Shown here: piece after piece, positions 43,948 through 53,351 of the stretch
How positions within the stretch are numbered: position 1 is the first letter of the stretch
Layout: each line of letters opens with the position of its first letter
Assembly (NCBI GenBank): GCA_017938145.1
Contig: JAGBCB010000015.1
Span: 1-64,000, forward strand
DNA from: Lachnospiraceae bacterium
Lineage (GTDB): Bacteria > Bacillota > Clostridia > Lachnospirales > Lachnospiraceae
Length of the DNA: 64,000 nucleotides
Reading direction: 5' to 3'
Translations under genes and position numbers: made by a program
Notes under the pieces: model-generated
What the model was told of the DNA's origin: nothing
Seen by the model: the letters and a program-made list of their open reading frames with translations, nothing else
Database searches by the model: none

Positions 43948-46155
43948 CTATTCTCCCAACCGGATATCCGCTTTTAAGCCTTCAAAGTCTAAATAATCTT
44001 CGATAAATTGCTTGCGAAGCAGCTGTTTTGGCACAAATTCATTGTACTTTCCGTCAATCTGCACTTCATCTGGTAACGGCAAAGAGTATAAATCCAACCC
44101 GGAGGCCAGCACATCTTTAATGATTTGCTCCAGTTCTTCTTTTTCTCCGGAGAAAATCACTTCCAGATATACCGCCCGGCTCCACGGAAGCTGATTCTTG
44201 ATACCGCGTTTTAACAGTGCATAATGAAGCGTCACCAACTGTCTGGTTCCCACCCACGGAAATACTGCAAACTTTTTACCGGAAAGTCTGGTAACCAGGT
44301 TATCTAAAATGCCGCTGTTTCTGGTAATATATTGAATTTCTGCCAGACGCTCCTTGCAGCGTTCGCTAAGGTACGGATAAGTTCCGTCATCCTTTAATAC
44401 GTTGCGGATTTTACGCACCAGCATTGTGTGTAAGTCGGCATTAAAATCCACGTCCCAGTCCACCACGGAAATGCCCGGCACCCTCTTTACAAAGATAACC
44501 TTGGACTTGGCGTTGACCTCCACCGTTTCCCAGGAAAGACCCGCCAGAGCAAACCGGGTACCCACCGGATACACCTTATCTACAGTGCCGATGGTGCGGT
44601 TTTCATCCTTTACCAGCAAATATTCCGGAGCCAGAAAAACCGTTAAGAACTTGTGACTGTTCACGATTTTTTCGCCCTCTCTGCCGATAATCAGACCACC
44701 GTTTTCGGTACGCTGCAGCTGGTCTTCTTCTAACATATGCGCAAGCAGTAGTTTATAGTCTTCTTTTGAAATATGCCGGAAACTGCCCAGCGATAAAATC
44801 TGCTGTGCCAGAGCTGCCGCCGACATTTCACCGTTACTCTTAAGTATGCTCATGGTCTGATGATACAGCAGGTTATAGGCATGATTTAACGGCGGAATTG
44901 GTTCTATCCAGTGCTCTCTGAGGTAAATTTCTATAATGGCAATGGTGCGGATGAAGTCCCAGTTGATAGGGCCCAGCACATCACCGGAATTGATTTTGAT
45001 GCTCTCTACAAAGGTGAACAATAGCTGCGGCACCTGACCACGTCTGCCGCAACGTCCAAGACGCTGGGCAAAGCTGGACACGGAAAGCGGCGCACCAATC
45101 TGCACCGCCTGATCTAAAGAGCCGATATCGATGCCAAGCTCTAAGGTAACCGTAGCTCCGGTGACGATTTTTTCGTCGTCGTTTTTCATTTCATCTTCGG
45201 TATTTTCACGAATTAAAGCCGACACATTGCCATGGTGCACCCGGTACACATCCGGCGCCTTTTTCTCCAGGGCAAGATTTTTTAAGTGAGCCATGACAAA
45301 CTCGGTTTCTTCCCGGCTATTAGTGAAAATGATGGTCTTTTTATCTAAGGTCTGCTGAAATAAATACTCATAGTGCTCTCTGTCGCCGCTGGTGTCAAAG
45401 GAAGAATTATTGCCGGTTTCCCTGCCGTCATATTCGTCCACATCACGTTTATCGGCGTAGTTGACAAACCGCTCGATATGCAGACGGATGCGCTTTTTGC
45501 CTTCATCGGTAACCGGTGATGCGCAAGCCCTGCCTGTGCCGGTGTTTAGCCAGTCTTCTGCCAGGGATAAATCACCCAAAGTGGCAGACAGCCCGATACG
45601 GCGGGGAATTATCCCTGTGAGTTCCTGCAGCCGCTCCAACACGCAAAGTAACTGCACGCCCCGGACATCCCGCATAAAATAATGCACCTCATCTATAATT
45701 ACAAAACGCAGATCAGAAAATAGGGACATGCAGGCGCCACGTTTGTTGGTGATGAGACTTTCTAAGGACTCCGGTGTAATCTGCAAAATACCTTCCGGAT
45801 GTTTGATTAACTTCTGCTTCTGGCTTTGGGATGCGTCACCATGCCACTTGGTGACCGGAATGTTGGAATCTATCAATAACTGGTCCAGACGCTTAAACTG
45901 GTCGTTAATCAGCGCCTTTAACGGAGAAATATAAAGTACTCCCACGGATGCCGACGGATGCTCATACAGCTCGGTAAGCACAGGAAGAAACGCCGCCTCG
46001 GTTTTGCCGGATGCCGTGCCGGAAGAAAGCAGCAAATTGTCATCGGTATCAAAAATTACTTCACAGGCCGCCACCTGGTTCGCCCGAAGCTCTTCCCACT
46101 CGTTACGGTAAATATAGTCCTGAATAAACGGGGCCAGTCGTTCAAATACGTTCAT
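43948..46155 (-). CDS. Lhr/BrxHI-like DEAD/DEAH helicase
   Basis: The 735-residue SF2 helicase shows motif I SSGTASGKTEAAFLPVL, motif II FVIIDEVHYF, motif III SATLGD, and motif VI QRLGRCGRRG, followed by a C-terminal region of about 300 residues. It resembles Lhr-type helicases, including BrxHI of type 2 BREX. The ATG at 46155 (MNVFERL) follows GGAGG by 5 bases. It is the last gene of a TerB-N / BrxD-like / helicase cassette and would act on DNA together with them. Confidence 0.85.
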   Translation of the reverse strand: MNVFERLAPFIQDYIYRNEWEELRANQVAACEVIFDTDDNLLLSSGTASGKTEAAFLPVLTELYEHPSASVGVLYISPLKALINDQFKRLDQLLIDSNIPVTKWHGDASQSQKQKLIKHPEGILQITPESLESLITNKRGACMSLFSDLRFVIIDEVHYFMRDVRGVQLLCVLERLQELTGIIPRRIGLSATLGDLSLAEDWLNTGTGRACASPVTDEGKKRIRLHIERFVNYADKRDVDEYDGRETGNNSSFDTSGDREHYEYLFQQTLDKKTIIFTNSREETEFVMAHLKNLALEKKAPDVYRVHHGNVSALIRENTEDEMKNDDEKIVTGATVTLELGIDIGSLDQAVQIGAPLSVSSFAQRLGRCGRRGQVPQLLFTFVESIKINSGDVLGPINWDFIRTIAIIEIYLREHWIEPIPPLNHAYNLLYHQTMSILKSNGEMSAAALAQQILSLGSFRHISKEDYKLLLAHMLEEDQLQRTENGGLIIGREGEKIVNSHKFLTVFLAPEYLLVKDENRTIGTVDKVYPVGTRFALAGLSWETVEVNAKSKVIFVKRVPGISVVDWDVDFNADLHTMLVRKIRNVLKDDGTYPYLSERCKERLAEIQYITRNSGILDNLVTRLSGKKFAVFPWVGTRQLVTLHYALLKRGIKNQLPWSRAVYLEVIFSGEKEELEQIIKDVLASGLDLYSLPLPDEVQIDGKYNEFVPKQLLRKQFIEDYLDFEGLKADIRLGE

Positions 46156-46190
46156 GGTATCCTCCATTGTTACCTTATAAGCAGTAACAC

Positions 46191-47504
46191 TTATACTTCA
46201 AAATCTACAAACTCATCGTGTATCTCTTCTTCTGACAGTCCGCCCTTTGCCATGGCAAAGCTGTTACTGCCGAGAATTTCGGCAATGGTCTTTTGCGGAT
46301 TCTGATGCAGAATATTCAGCAGTTCAATAAAGTCGCGAATAATTTCGCGTGGTGTAATGTGGGTTTCTGCCCCCACACGGTTATACTCCACCGTTAAGAA
46401 ATAAACCAAATCCTCCTGTGTCATTTTGGGCTCGTAGCGGTACAGCTGGGCATGGATATGCAGAAGCTTTTCAATTAAAATGTACATTTCCTCCTGGGAA
46501 AGCATCTGCAGGCGGATGATTGGTGCAGATAAGTCCTTGACATCGGCAGTGGCAAAATGCCCCTCTGCCAGACGGGAACGCAGCGCCTCGTAGCTGAACA
46601 CGCCCTTATATTTATCTTCAATACACTGTGGCGTTCCACCCATAAGAAAACCGATGTGCTTGGCCTTGCCCTGCAGTACGTCATTGTACATAGTTAAGAT
46701 TTTTTCATAATTGTTGGCTCTGGTGATGGAGTTTGGAATCTTAAAAATGTTTACCAATTCATCGATAACCACCAGCATACCCTTGTAGCCGGCACCCACC
46801 AAAAATGCCGCAAACAGCTTTAGGAAATCGTACCAGGTTTCATCTGTAACGATAAAATTAATACCTAAGTCTTCCTTTGCCTCTTTGCGGGTGGCATACT
46901 CGCCACGGAACCACTTCAGTACGTTGGATTTTAAGGCACTGTCATCTTCTTTATACGCCTTCCAGTAAAGCACCACTGCCTTGGCAAACTCAAAGCCGTT
47001 TACCATACCCTCCAAAGAGCCTGCTACAGCGTAGATACGACGCTCCACCAGTTTGTCAAATTCTTCTCCGGATACGTCAGACTCTGCCTTAATTTCCATC
47101 TGAATGCCGGAAATCCACTTTTCAAGCACAAGAGGCAGAGCACCGCCATCCGGCTTGGATTTGGTGGAGAGATTTTGGATCAGTTCTTTATAGGTGGCAA
47201 GACCCTGTCCTTTGGTGCCGGCAAAACGGCGCTCCGGAGAAAGATCCGCATCCACCACCGCAAAGCCCTTGGCAGTAGCGTAGTTGCGGATGGTCTGCAG
47301 TAAAAAGCTTTTACCGCTGCCGTACTTGCCCACGATGAAGCGGAAGGATGCACTACCTTCTTCTATCATTTCGATATCATGTAAAATGGCGTTGATTTCC
47401 TGGGTGCGGCCCACGGTAATATATTCTAAGCCCGTACGGGGCACCACGCCGCCCTTTAGGGCATTCATTAACACATTTGCAATTCTCGTCGGTACCTGAT
47501 TCAT
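46191..47504 (-). CDS. BrxD-like P-loop ATPase (DUF2791 type)
   Basis: The 437-residue ATPase starts NQVPTRIANVLMNALKGG. It has Walker A VGKYGSGKSFLLQTI, Walker B MLVVIDELVNIF, and a C-terminal winged-helix-like region. This is the DUF2791/BrxD pattern, an ORC/Cdc6-like ATPase used in type 2 BREX. Its ATG overlaps the stop of the TerB-domain gene (ATGA). No pglZ, pglX, brxB or brxC is in the window, so calling it BREX would be wrong. Confidence 0.85.
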   Translation of the reverse strand: MNQVPTRIANVLMNALKGGVVPRTGLEYITVGRTQEINAILHDIEMIEEGSASFRFIVGKYGSGKSFLLQTIRNYATAKGFAVVDADLSPERRFAGTKGQGLATYKELIQNLSTKSKPDGGALPLVLEKWISGIQMEIKAESDVSGEEFDKLVERRIYAVAGSLEGMVNGFEFAKAVVLYWKAYKEDDSALKSNVLKWFRGEYATRKEAKEDLGINFIVTDETWYDFLKLFAAFLVGAGYKGMLVVIDELVNIFKIPNSITRANNYEKILTMYNDVLQGKAKHIGFLMGGTPQCIEDKYKGVFSYEALRSRLAEGHFATADVKDLSAPIIRLQMLSQEEMYILIEKLLHIHAQLYRYEPKMTQEDLVYFLTVEYNRVGAETHITPREIIRDFIELLNILHQNPQKTIAEILGSNSFAMAKGGLSEEEIHDEFVDFEV

Positions 47505-49147
47505 TGTTCCACCAGCTTTCTTACTTCTTCGATATAGTCTTCATATAATACAAATTCTTCTTCCATCAGGCCGTCGCCAATGGCGTCCATAGCCTTTTCG
47601 TTAATGCCGTCGGCTAACACCTCAACCATAACGCCTTGTGAATCGGCAAAGGCTTTAAAATCTGCGCCTGTGAGCAGTATGCTAAGCGCCTGCAGTTCTA
47701 CGGAGTTCAGCGCTTGTTTTAACTCTGCCCACGGACCTGCCAGTGTTTCCGGCGAAGCTACTGCTATCGACATATTTTCTTTCAACTCTGTTTTCGACAC
47801 AATTTCTTCTTTTGGCTCTTGCTCTACAATCTCTTCTAACAAATCTTCTTCCGCCGGTGCTTCCCGCATCGGCTTCTTTACCGCAAAACTCCACTCCTCT
47901 TCCTCCGGCACGGTGAGTTTTTCCTGGGTAATATAGGCCTCTTCCCGGATTTTTTGCAGGTTACCCACGTCCACCTTTACCACGGTTTTGGTAGCCTCCC
48001 GGTAAACCGCCGTTACCGTACCGGTTACCAGCTTTTCTATGGAACTTCCTGCGTTTAACAGCATCTGCACCGCCTCATGGGTGAGAATTTCTGCATCTGC
48101 CTTTAATTTATGCTTATAACCCGTTAATCGGCGCAGTACCGCCTCGGTCTGCTTAAAAATATATCCTAACAGCTTTTTGCCCCGCTCGGTGGTAATTACC
48201 TTGCTGACACCCCAGCTGTTGTGACTGCACACATAAATCTCTTTTGGAGAAATCATAACCGTTTTATCCGGCTGGCTGTTCCACGGAAAGAATAGGGAAT
48301 CCTTAAAGGGCTGCCAGATTGCCATGCTCTTCATTGGCTGAAAGATGGAGTCTTCCAAAGACACACCGTTCTCTGTCATAAGCACGGACAACTGCTCCAA
48401 TATCTGACCGACGCTCTCCTGAAACCATGGCAGGTTTTCTTCCGAAACAAAGGAAGATTTGCGGATATCGTAAGAGGAAACACTGCAAAATAAGTCAAAG
48501 CGGTTTTCCTGCCCGGCAAGCTCCGGATAGTACTGCTGCAAACCCACACCCTCTACAAATTCCGCAAAGGTATGAGGCAGGTCGTAATAAATGTGATAGT
48601 CTTTAATCCAGGCAGGCACATGATTATCAAGTGCCGCGTCCAGCTCCCGATACTCCTGCCAGAACCACATGAGCTGCTCTAAGCCTTCCATGGGGTCTGC
48701 AACGCCGATGTTGGTAATTAACTCGTACAAATAAAGATATGCATAAGACAGGGATGTTTTTTCCACCACACCCTGCCGAAGCTTGGTGCGCCAGGTAAAA
48801 TAAGTGCGCAGCTGCTCGTAGCCCATCATCTGATAATTCGGAAAATAGGAGGAGTACTCCGCACCCCCCTCGTAATCATCCGTAAAGTCCTGCATGAAGA
48901 CACCCTGCTTGTAAAACATACGGGCAGTTTCCCAACGGACACGAGGGTCGAAAAATCGGTTGCTGCCATACTGGAAAGCGCGGGAATTGCGGGCAATATC
49001 CCGCATTTTATCAAACCGCTCCCGAACCGGGTCCTTTTCCTTTAACTCCACCTTTTGACTCTTTAACACAAATTTGCCGGCTCCCGGAAAGGGACTGGAA
49101 TCATATTCAATTTCATAATACATATCATCAAAGTTTATATCATCCAT
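47501..49147 (-). CDS. TerB-N / TerB-C domain protein
   Basis: The 548-residue protein has a TerB-N-like module (ARMFYKQG..., SYFPNYQMMGYEQLRTYFTWRTKLRQG, LSYAYLYLYELITNIG). An alpha-rich middle, an acidic linker and a C-terminal TerB-C-like part (LLTGADFKAFADSQGVMVEVLADGINEKAMDAIGD) follow. Aravind and colleagues linked such proteins to helicases and ATPases in DNA-processing stress systems. The ATG at 49147 follows GGGGGGAG. It opens the three-gene cassette. Confidence 0.8.
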   Translation of the reverse strand: MDDINFDDMYYEIEYDSSPFPGAGKFVLKSQKVELKEKDPVRERFDKMRDIARNSRAFQYGSNRFFDPRVRWETARMFYKQGVFMQDFTDDYEGGAEYSSYFPNYQMMGYEQLRTYFTWRTKLRQGVVEKTSLSYAYLYLYELITNIGVADPMEGLEQLMWFWQEYRELDAALDNHVPAWIKDYHIYYDLPHTFAEFVEGVGLQQYYPELAGQENRFDLFCSVSSYDIRKSSFVSEENLPWFQESVGQILEQLSVLMTENGVSLEDSIFQPMKSMAIWQPFKDSLFFPWNSQPDKTVMISPKEIYVCSHNSWGVSKVITTERGKKLLGYIFKQTEAVLRRLTGYKHKLKADAEILTHEAVQMLLNAGSSIEKLVTGTVTAVYREATKTVVKVDVGNLQKIREEAYITQEKLTVPEEEEWSFAVKKPMREAPAEEDLLEEIVEQEPKEEIVSKTELKENMSIAVASPETLAGPWAELKQALNSVELQALSILLTGADFKAFADSQGVMVEVLADGINEKAMDAIGDGLMEEEFVLYEDYIEEVRKLVEQ

Positions 49148-49283
49148 GAAACTGCTCCCCCCCCGGCAAACTTTTGTTCCCGAACTTTTGTTCTTATTAT
49201 ACCGCCATCTACCGCAAATTGCAATCACATTAATCAAAAAAAGACACTGTTCTAAATTTTCACTCAGAACAGTGTCCCATTTG

Positions 49284-51281
49284 TTATCCTCCTAAAACCG
49301 CTGATAAAAATACCGGCACCAACAGCCCTGCAGCACACAGGGCAATGCATGCCACCCGGTCCTTCACCAGCCGGCTGACCAACATGGTAAAAAGTCCCAT
49401 GGCTGCCGCATACAGGCACCGCCAGCCATATAACAAACACAAATATCCGGTAATGGATATTGAAAACGGAAAGTCCCGCATACATTCGATACTCTGCACC
49501 GGACAATCCATGCTGTGGTACGGGAAGACCTTACCAATCTGCACAAACTGAATCATGTGGATACCAAGGGCTGTCAATGCAGAAAACAGCACCACGATTA
49601 CAACCTTGTACACTACAGTGCGCTTACCCCGGTAGGACGTACGCAGCACCGGCTCCATCTTAGCTTTATACTCGTAGGCCATGCAGCCGGAAAAAGCCGC
49701 CACCACCGCAAGCAGTATGTACAAACGGTTTTTTTCATAGGTTTTACTGTCGTTTTCCAAAAGCAACTGGTAGGTATACGGTTCCAGAAGCCAAAGCTCC
49801 CTGCCGGTTTCCAACGTGTATTCCAACCCGGAATATGCCCGTGGAAGAACAATATTCAGGCCGGCCATCTTCTTTAACAGCTCCATCAACTGATCTTCTC
49901 TTTTCTCCAGCTCCTGACCAACGTAACTGATGGCCGGGTCACCCGGTTTTTCCATCATAAGCTTTGTCAGACGTTCCTTGAGCCTTGCAATGGAGGCCTC
50001 CAGCTTCAGCCGGTCTTCCTCCATGTCCGCCATAGTCTGCTCCATGGCTGCCACGCTGTCTTCGGTAATTGGGCCCGCAAATTCCTCATACCACATCATC
50101 TCGTAAGGATTGCGCAGGTCGGCATACCGGGATTCCAGGGAGGCGGAATACGCCAGATATGCCGCCAGCAAAAGAATTACAAAGCCCATCTGCTTTCCCA
50201 GAAGCTTTCTTGCTTCCCAGGTAAACCCGCCCACCGGGCGACGGTGTCTGCTAAACCACGCCAGGATTTTATCCAGTCTGGACGCCAGTGCTCCCACGGT
50301 TTTTGCCCGGTTTCCGGCGCAGGCAATCAGACCAAGCAGCGGAAGGACAATCAATAACAACAAGGCAAACCAAAGCTGCAGCTCTAAAATCAAAATTGGT
50401 TTTCCAAAGAAATTTAAGTTCAGGTAATTAATAAATCCGTCCCGACCTACCAGCATGGCGCACAGGTTAACATACTTCACTCCTGCCAGCACCGAGGTCG
50501 GCACAATGGTAAGATAGCACAAATATTCCAGGCCTACGGCCACAGAAAACGCCACCAGGGCAACCATCGGGGTAGTGAACACCGACAACGCATACAACAA
50601 AAGCCCCGTTACAGACGCCGCCAGCGCCTTACAAAGCATGTCATAAAACAAATACTCCCGGATGCTGATTTGATAGGTACTTTTTAAAAACTCCGGCACG
50701 GACTGAATTGCCCGGCCAAGGTCCGCACCGGGATATCGAAGCTGCACCACCAAAAGGGTGCTTCCGTATAACAAAAATGAAATGGCTGCTGCTCCGAAAA
50801 GCAGGGTTACGACCCTCCAAAGAAACAGGGGTATTCTTCCCAGCGCCGTGGAACGCACCAAAAGCTGCAGTCCCTTTTTTTCTTCCTCCAAAAAACGCAG
50901 TACCAGATAAATGACAAAGCCTAGCACCAGAAAATGGGTCAGCTGGAACCTGGTGTAAATAACAATGCCCCGGTTTTCCCCTTCCTCCGGTACCAGTCCG
51001 GAGAGAGCACCATAGTCAACTGCGGACTTCTCAATGTTCTTTCTGGCGAAGGAGTCTTGTTTCGCAAACAGCGAATTTCCAAGCATTCCGGACACATTGT
51101 CCATGGTTTCCGCCAAAAAGTCATCATACCCATTCAAATATTCGGTCAGAGCATCCCCGGTTAAGGTGATTTCCTTACTGTCATTACACTGGAACAGGCA
51201 GAAAGTCACGTTTATCAGCAGAAGAATCATCGCAAACAATATTGTTTTTTTATTCCAAATGACTCTTAAAAATTCCCGCAT
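49284..51281 (-). CDS. ABC-2-like exporter permease with large extracellular coiled coil
   Basis: The 665-residue membrane protein has two bundles of helices. An N-terminal half (about 12-330) contains AIQSVPEF at 191 and YLNLN at 286. A second half has an extracytoplasmic coiled coil (about 410-485, EQTMADMEEDRLKLEASIARLKERL) and five terminal helices. It overlaps the ATPase gene by about 30 bases, so the two form one transporter. The start may be 51281 or 51296. It probably exports or extracts a peptide or lipid-linked ligand sensed by the kinase encoded upstream. Confidence 0.8.
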   Translation of the reverse strand: MREFLRVIWNKKTILFAMILLLINVTFCLFQCNDSKEITLTGDALTEYLNGYDDFLAETMDNVSGMLGNSLFAKQDSFARKNIEKSAVDYGALSGLVPEEGENRGIVIYTRFQLTHFLVLGFVIYLVLRFLEEEKKGLQLLVRSTALGRIPLFLWRVVTLLFGAAAISFLLYGSTLLVVQLRYPGADLGRAIQSVPEFLKSTYQISIREYLFYDMLCKALAASVTGLLLYALSVFTTPMVALVAFSVAVGLEYLCYLTIVPTSVLAGVKYVNLCAMLVGRDGFINYLNLNFFGKPILILELQLWFALLLLIVLPLLGLIACAGNRAKTVGALASRLDKILAWFSRHRRPVGGFTWEARKLLGKQMGFVILLLAAYLAYSASLESRYADLRNPYEMMWYEEFAGPITEDSVAAMEQTMADMEEDRLKLEASIARLKERLTKLMMEKPGDPAISYVGQELEKREDQLMELLKKMAGLNIVLPRAYSGLEYTLETGRELWLLEPYTYQLLLENDSKTYEKNRLYILLAVVAAFSGCMAYEYKAKMEPVLRTSYRGKRTVVYKVVIVVLFSALTALGIHMIQFVQIGKVFPYHSMDCPVQSIECMRDFPFSISITGYLCLLYGWRCLYAAAMGLFTMLVSRLVKDRVACIALCAAGLLVPVFLSAVLGG

Positions 51282-51981
51282 AATGCAAATACACATCCTC
51301 CAAATTATTACATTCCGGAAGCTCCGAAATCAGCGTCGCCGGACTGTCAAACCGGCACAGCTTCCCCTTTACCAGTAACAGCACCTTTTCCGCAATACTC
51401 TCAATATCCCCTACGATATGGGTTGCGAGGAGCACGGTACGGTCTTTTCCGATGGAGGCGATATACTCCCTGAGGCGGTGCCGTTCCTCCGGGTCAAGAC
51501 CCACCGTCGGCTCGTCCAGGATTAAAATTTCCGGTTTCCCAAGCATGGCTGCTGCCAGCAGGGTTCGCTGCTTCATACCACCGGAAAAGGACCCGATTTT
51601 CTGATGGGCCGCCTTACTCAAATTGACGATTTCTAAAAATTCCTCGGTTTGGCGCTTACATTCCTTTCGCTTCATGCCCTTTAAGGAACCTATGTAATGC
51701 AGAAAATCCCTGGCGGTAAAGTCCTCATACATACCCTTTACCTGAGGCGTGTAACCCAGCTTTTTGCGGTACGCAGCCCCCATGTCCAGAATTTCCTTTC
51801 CGTCATATAAAATACTGCCATCCGTACGTTTGATATTATCCGTAATCAGATTCAGGAACGTGGATTTTCCCGCACCGTTTGGGCCAAGCAGCCCGTATAC
51901 GCCCTTATCAAAGGTCACCGTCAAACCGTCCAGCGCCGTAAAAGCACCGTACTGTTTGGTTAAGTTTTTTATCTCTAACAT
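51250..51981 (-). CDS. ABC transporter ATPase
   Basis: The 243-residue ATPase has Walker A GPNGAGKSTFLN, Q-loop YTPQVKGMYEDFT, signature GSFSGGMKQRT, Walker B ILILDEPTVGLDP and H-loop ATHI. It fits the class that drives ABC-2 permeases (bacteriocin, antibiotic or peptide export). The start at 51981 (MLEIKNL) has AAAGGAAG upstream and follows the last lipoprotein gene by 20 bases. Confidence 0.92.
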   Translation of the reverse strand: MLEIKNLTKQYGAFTALDGLTVTFDKGVYGLLGPNGAGKSTFLNLITDNIKRTDGSILYDGKEILDMGAAYRKKLGYTPQVKGMYEDFTARDFLHYIGSLKGMKRKECKRQTEEFLEIVNLSKAAHQKIGSFSGGMKQRTLLAAAMLGKPEILILDEPTVGLDPEERHRLREYIASIGKDRTVLLATHIVGDIESIAEKVLLLVKGKLCRFDSPATLISELPECNNLEDVYLHYAGIFKSHLE

Positions 51982-52001
51982 CGTAACACTTCCTTTACTT
52001 A

Positions 52002-53330
52002 TTACTGCCACTGCCAAACAGTGCCCGGATTAATTTCAATTACATGGTCATATACGGTCGTAAACACCGGCTCTCCTGCCAAAAAATCCTGAAGCGGACA
52101 CCCGTACACCGTATTGACAGTTTGCAGATACACCGTATTATCAAGGATTTTGATGGAAAAATTCTCATAGTAATCCGCCAGACCCTTTATGTTGATTGGT
52201 ACCTTGGCAATCTCTGTAAGCTCCCGGTCAAGTACATGCACATAGCCTGCTATCATTTCCTCAGCATCCACTACCATTCCCGGTAACAGCATATTAACAT
52301 TATGGAAGTCCACGGTTTCAGCTACATAAAGGTAGGTGCCGTCCGTCATCATATCCTGACATTTATATCTGTCAATTGTCTCCATTCCATATGTAAGACC
52401 ATCCGTTATTTCCAAATCAGGAAATAGGAGTTCCATGTCGTCCGCATCAAAATACGTCATATTCCGTTTTAAAAAGGCTTCCTCATGGGGAATGGTTTCC
52501 TTCGTGGAAATCTTATACTCAAACAAGGTTTCGCCGGAATAGTAATAGTAGACGGTATCCTCGTCCATTACCTCATAAATTCCAACGTAGGTATTCAGAA
52601 GCTCCAGCTCCTCCACGGTGCCGTCCGTCAGACAATACCGGGACAAGGTATTTTTCCGGTTCATCTGGGTGTTAAAATAAATGTAGTCTCCATGACCGAT
52701 AAAACGCTCCCTGCCGTTACTCCTGGCTCCGTATTCCAGTTCCGGAAGTGCCGTCAGTTCTCCGGTTACCAGATTGTAAAAGTAGGTGCCGGTAACTCCC
52801 TCATCTGCATTTCCTATGCTACCAAGCCGGTACGGGAGCACCGCCACGCCACGGTGAATCATCATGGGCTGGCTTGCAATTACCACGGAATCATTATTTA
52901 ACATCAGGTAGGTAACCAGCTCGGTCAGCTCGGACCCATCTGCCGATACCCGAAGAAGCTTGTATAAAAGCTCCGTTTCCGTAGCTTCTACTACATCCAG
53001 ATACAGGCTGCCTCCGTAAAAATATGTACTGTTTATCTCGTATTTACTGCTGGTGGCGGTGCAGAACACATCCCCGTCGTGCCGGCATTCCGGCTTGCTG
53101 CAAAGATAAATATTCTGGCCGCTCTCCACATCATCGTAATGCAGGGACAGGTTTTTCCCATAGGCCGCACTGTAATAATATCCTGTATCGGATTTCATAA
53201 TGTTATTTATTGCTGCCGTAGCCGGATTACTCTGCACAAAATCCTCTATCGGGATTTCTTCCTTGCCGCAGCCTGCCAGCAGGAAAAACAAGGCAAGCAC
53301 TATAATACTGATTTTTGTTTTCCCCTTCAT
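52002..53330 (-). CDS. Propeller-type lipoprotein, paralogue 4 (last in array)
   Basis: The 442-residue lipoprotein has lipobox FLLAGCGKEE, then EIPIEDFVQSNPAT, MKSDTGYYYS and the array signature CSKPECRHDGDVFC. Repeated beta-strand units (YFYGGSLYLDVV, GDYIYFNTQ) suggest a six-bladed propeller facing outside. The conserved Cys-x4-Cys-x-His...Cys cluster could bind metal or form disulfides. It is co-transcribed with the ABC genes. It differs from the others by a loop near residue 290 (LKRNMTYFDADDMELLFP). Confidence 0.8.
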   Translation of the reverse strand: MKGKTKISIIVLALFFLLAGCGKEEIPIEDFVQSNPATAAINNIMKSDTGYYYSAAYGKNLSLHYDDVESGQNIYLCSKPECRHDGDVFCTATSSKYEINSTYFYGGSLYLDVVEATETELLYKLLRVSADGSELTELVTYLMLNNDSVVIASQPMMIHRGVAVLPYRLGSIGNADEGVTGTYFYNLVTGELTALPELEYGARSNGRERFIGHGDYIYFNTQMNRKNTLSRYCLTDGTVEELELLNTYVGIYEVMDEDTVYYYYSGETLFEYKISTKETIPHEEAFLKRNMTYFDADDMELLFPDLEITDGLTYGMETIDRYKCQDMMTDGTYLYVAETVDFHNVNMLLPGMVVDAEEMIAGYVHVLDRELTEIAKVPINIKGLADYYENFSIKILDNTVYLQTVNTVYGCPLQDFLAGEPVFTTVYDHVIEINPGTVWQWQ

Positions 53331-53351
53331 TCCATCTTCTCCCGGTCTTTA

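Noticed and set aside
43948..49147. Full BREX system
   Set aside because: Only BrxD-like and helicase genes are present; PglX, PglZ, BrxB and BrxC are all missing from the window.
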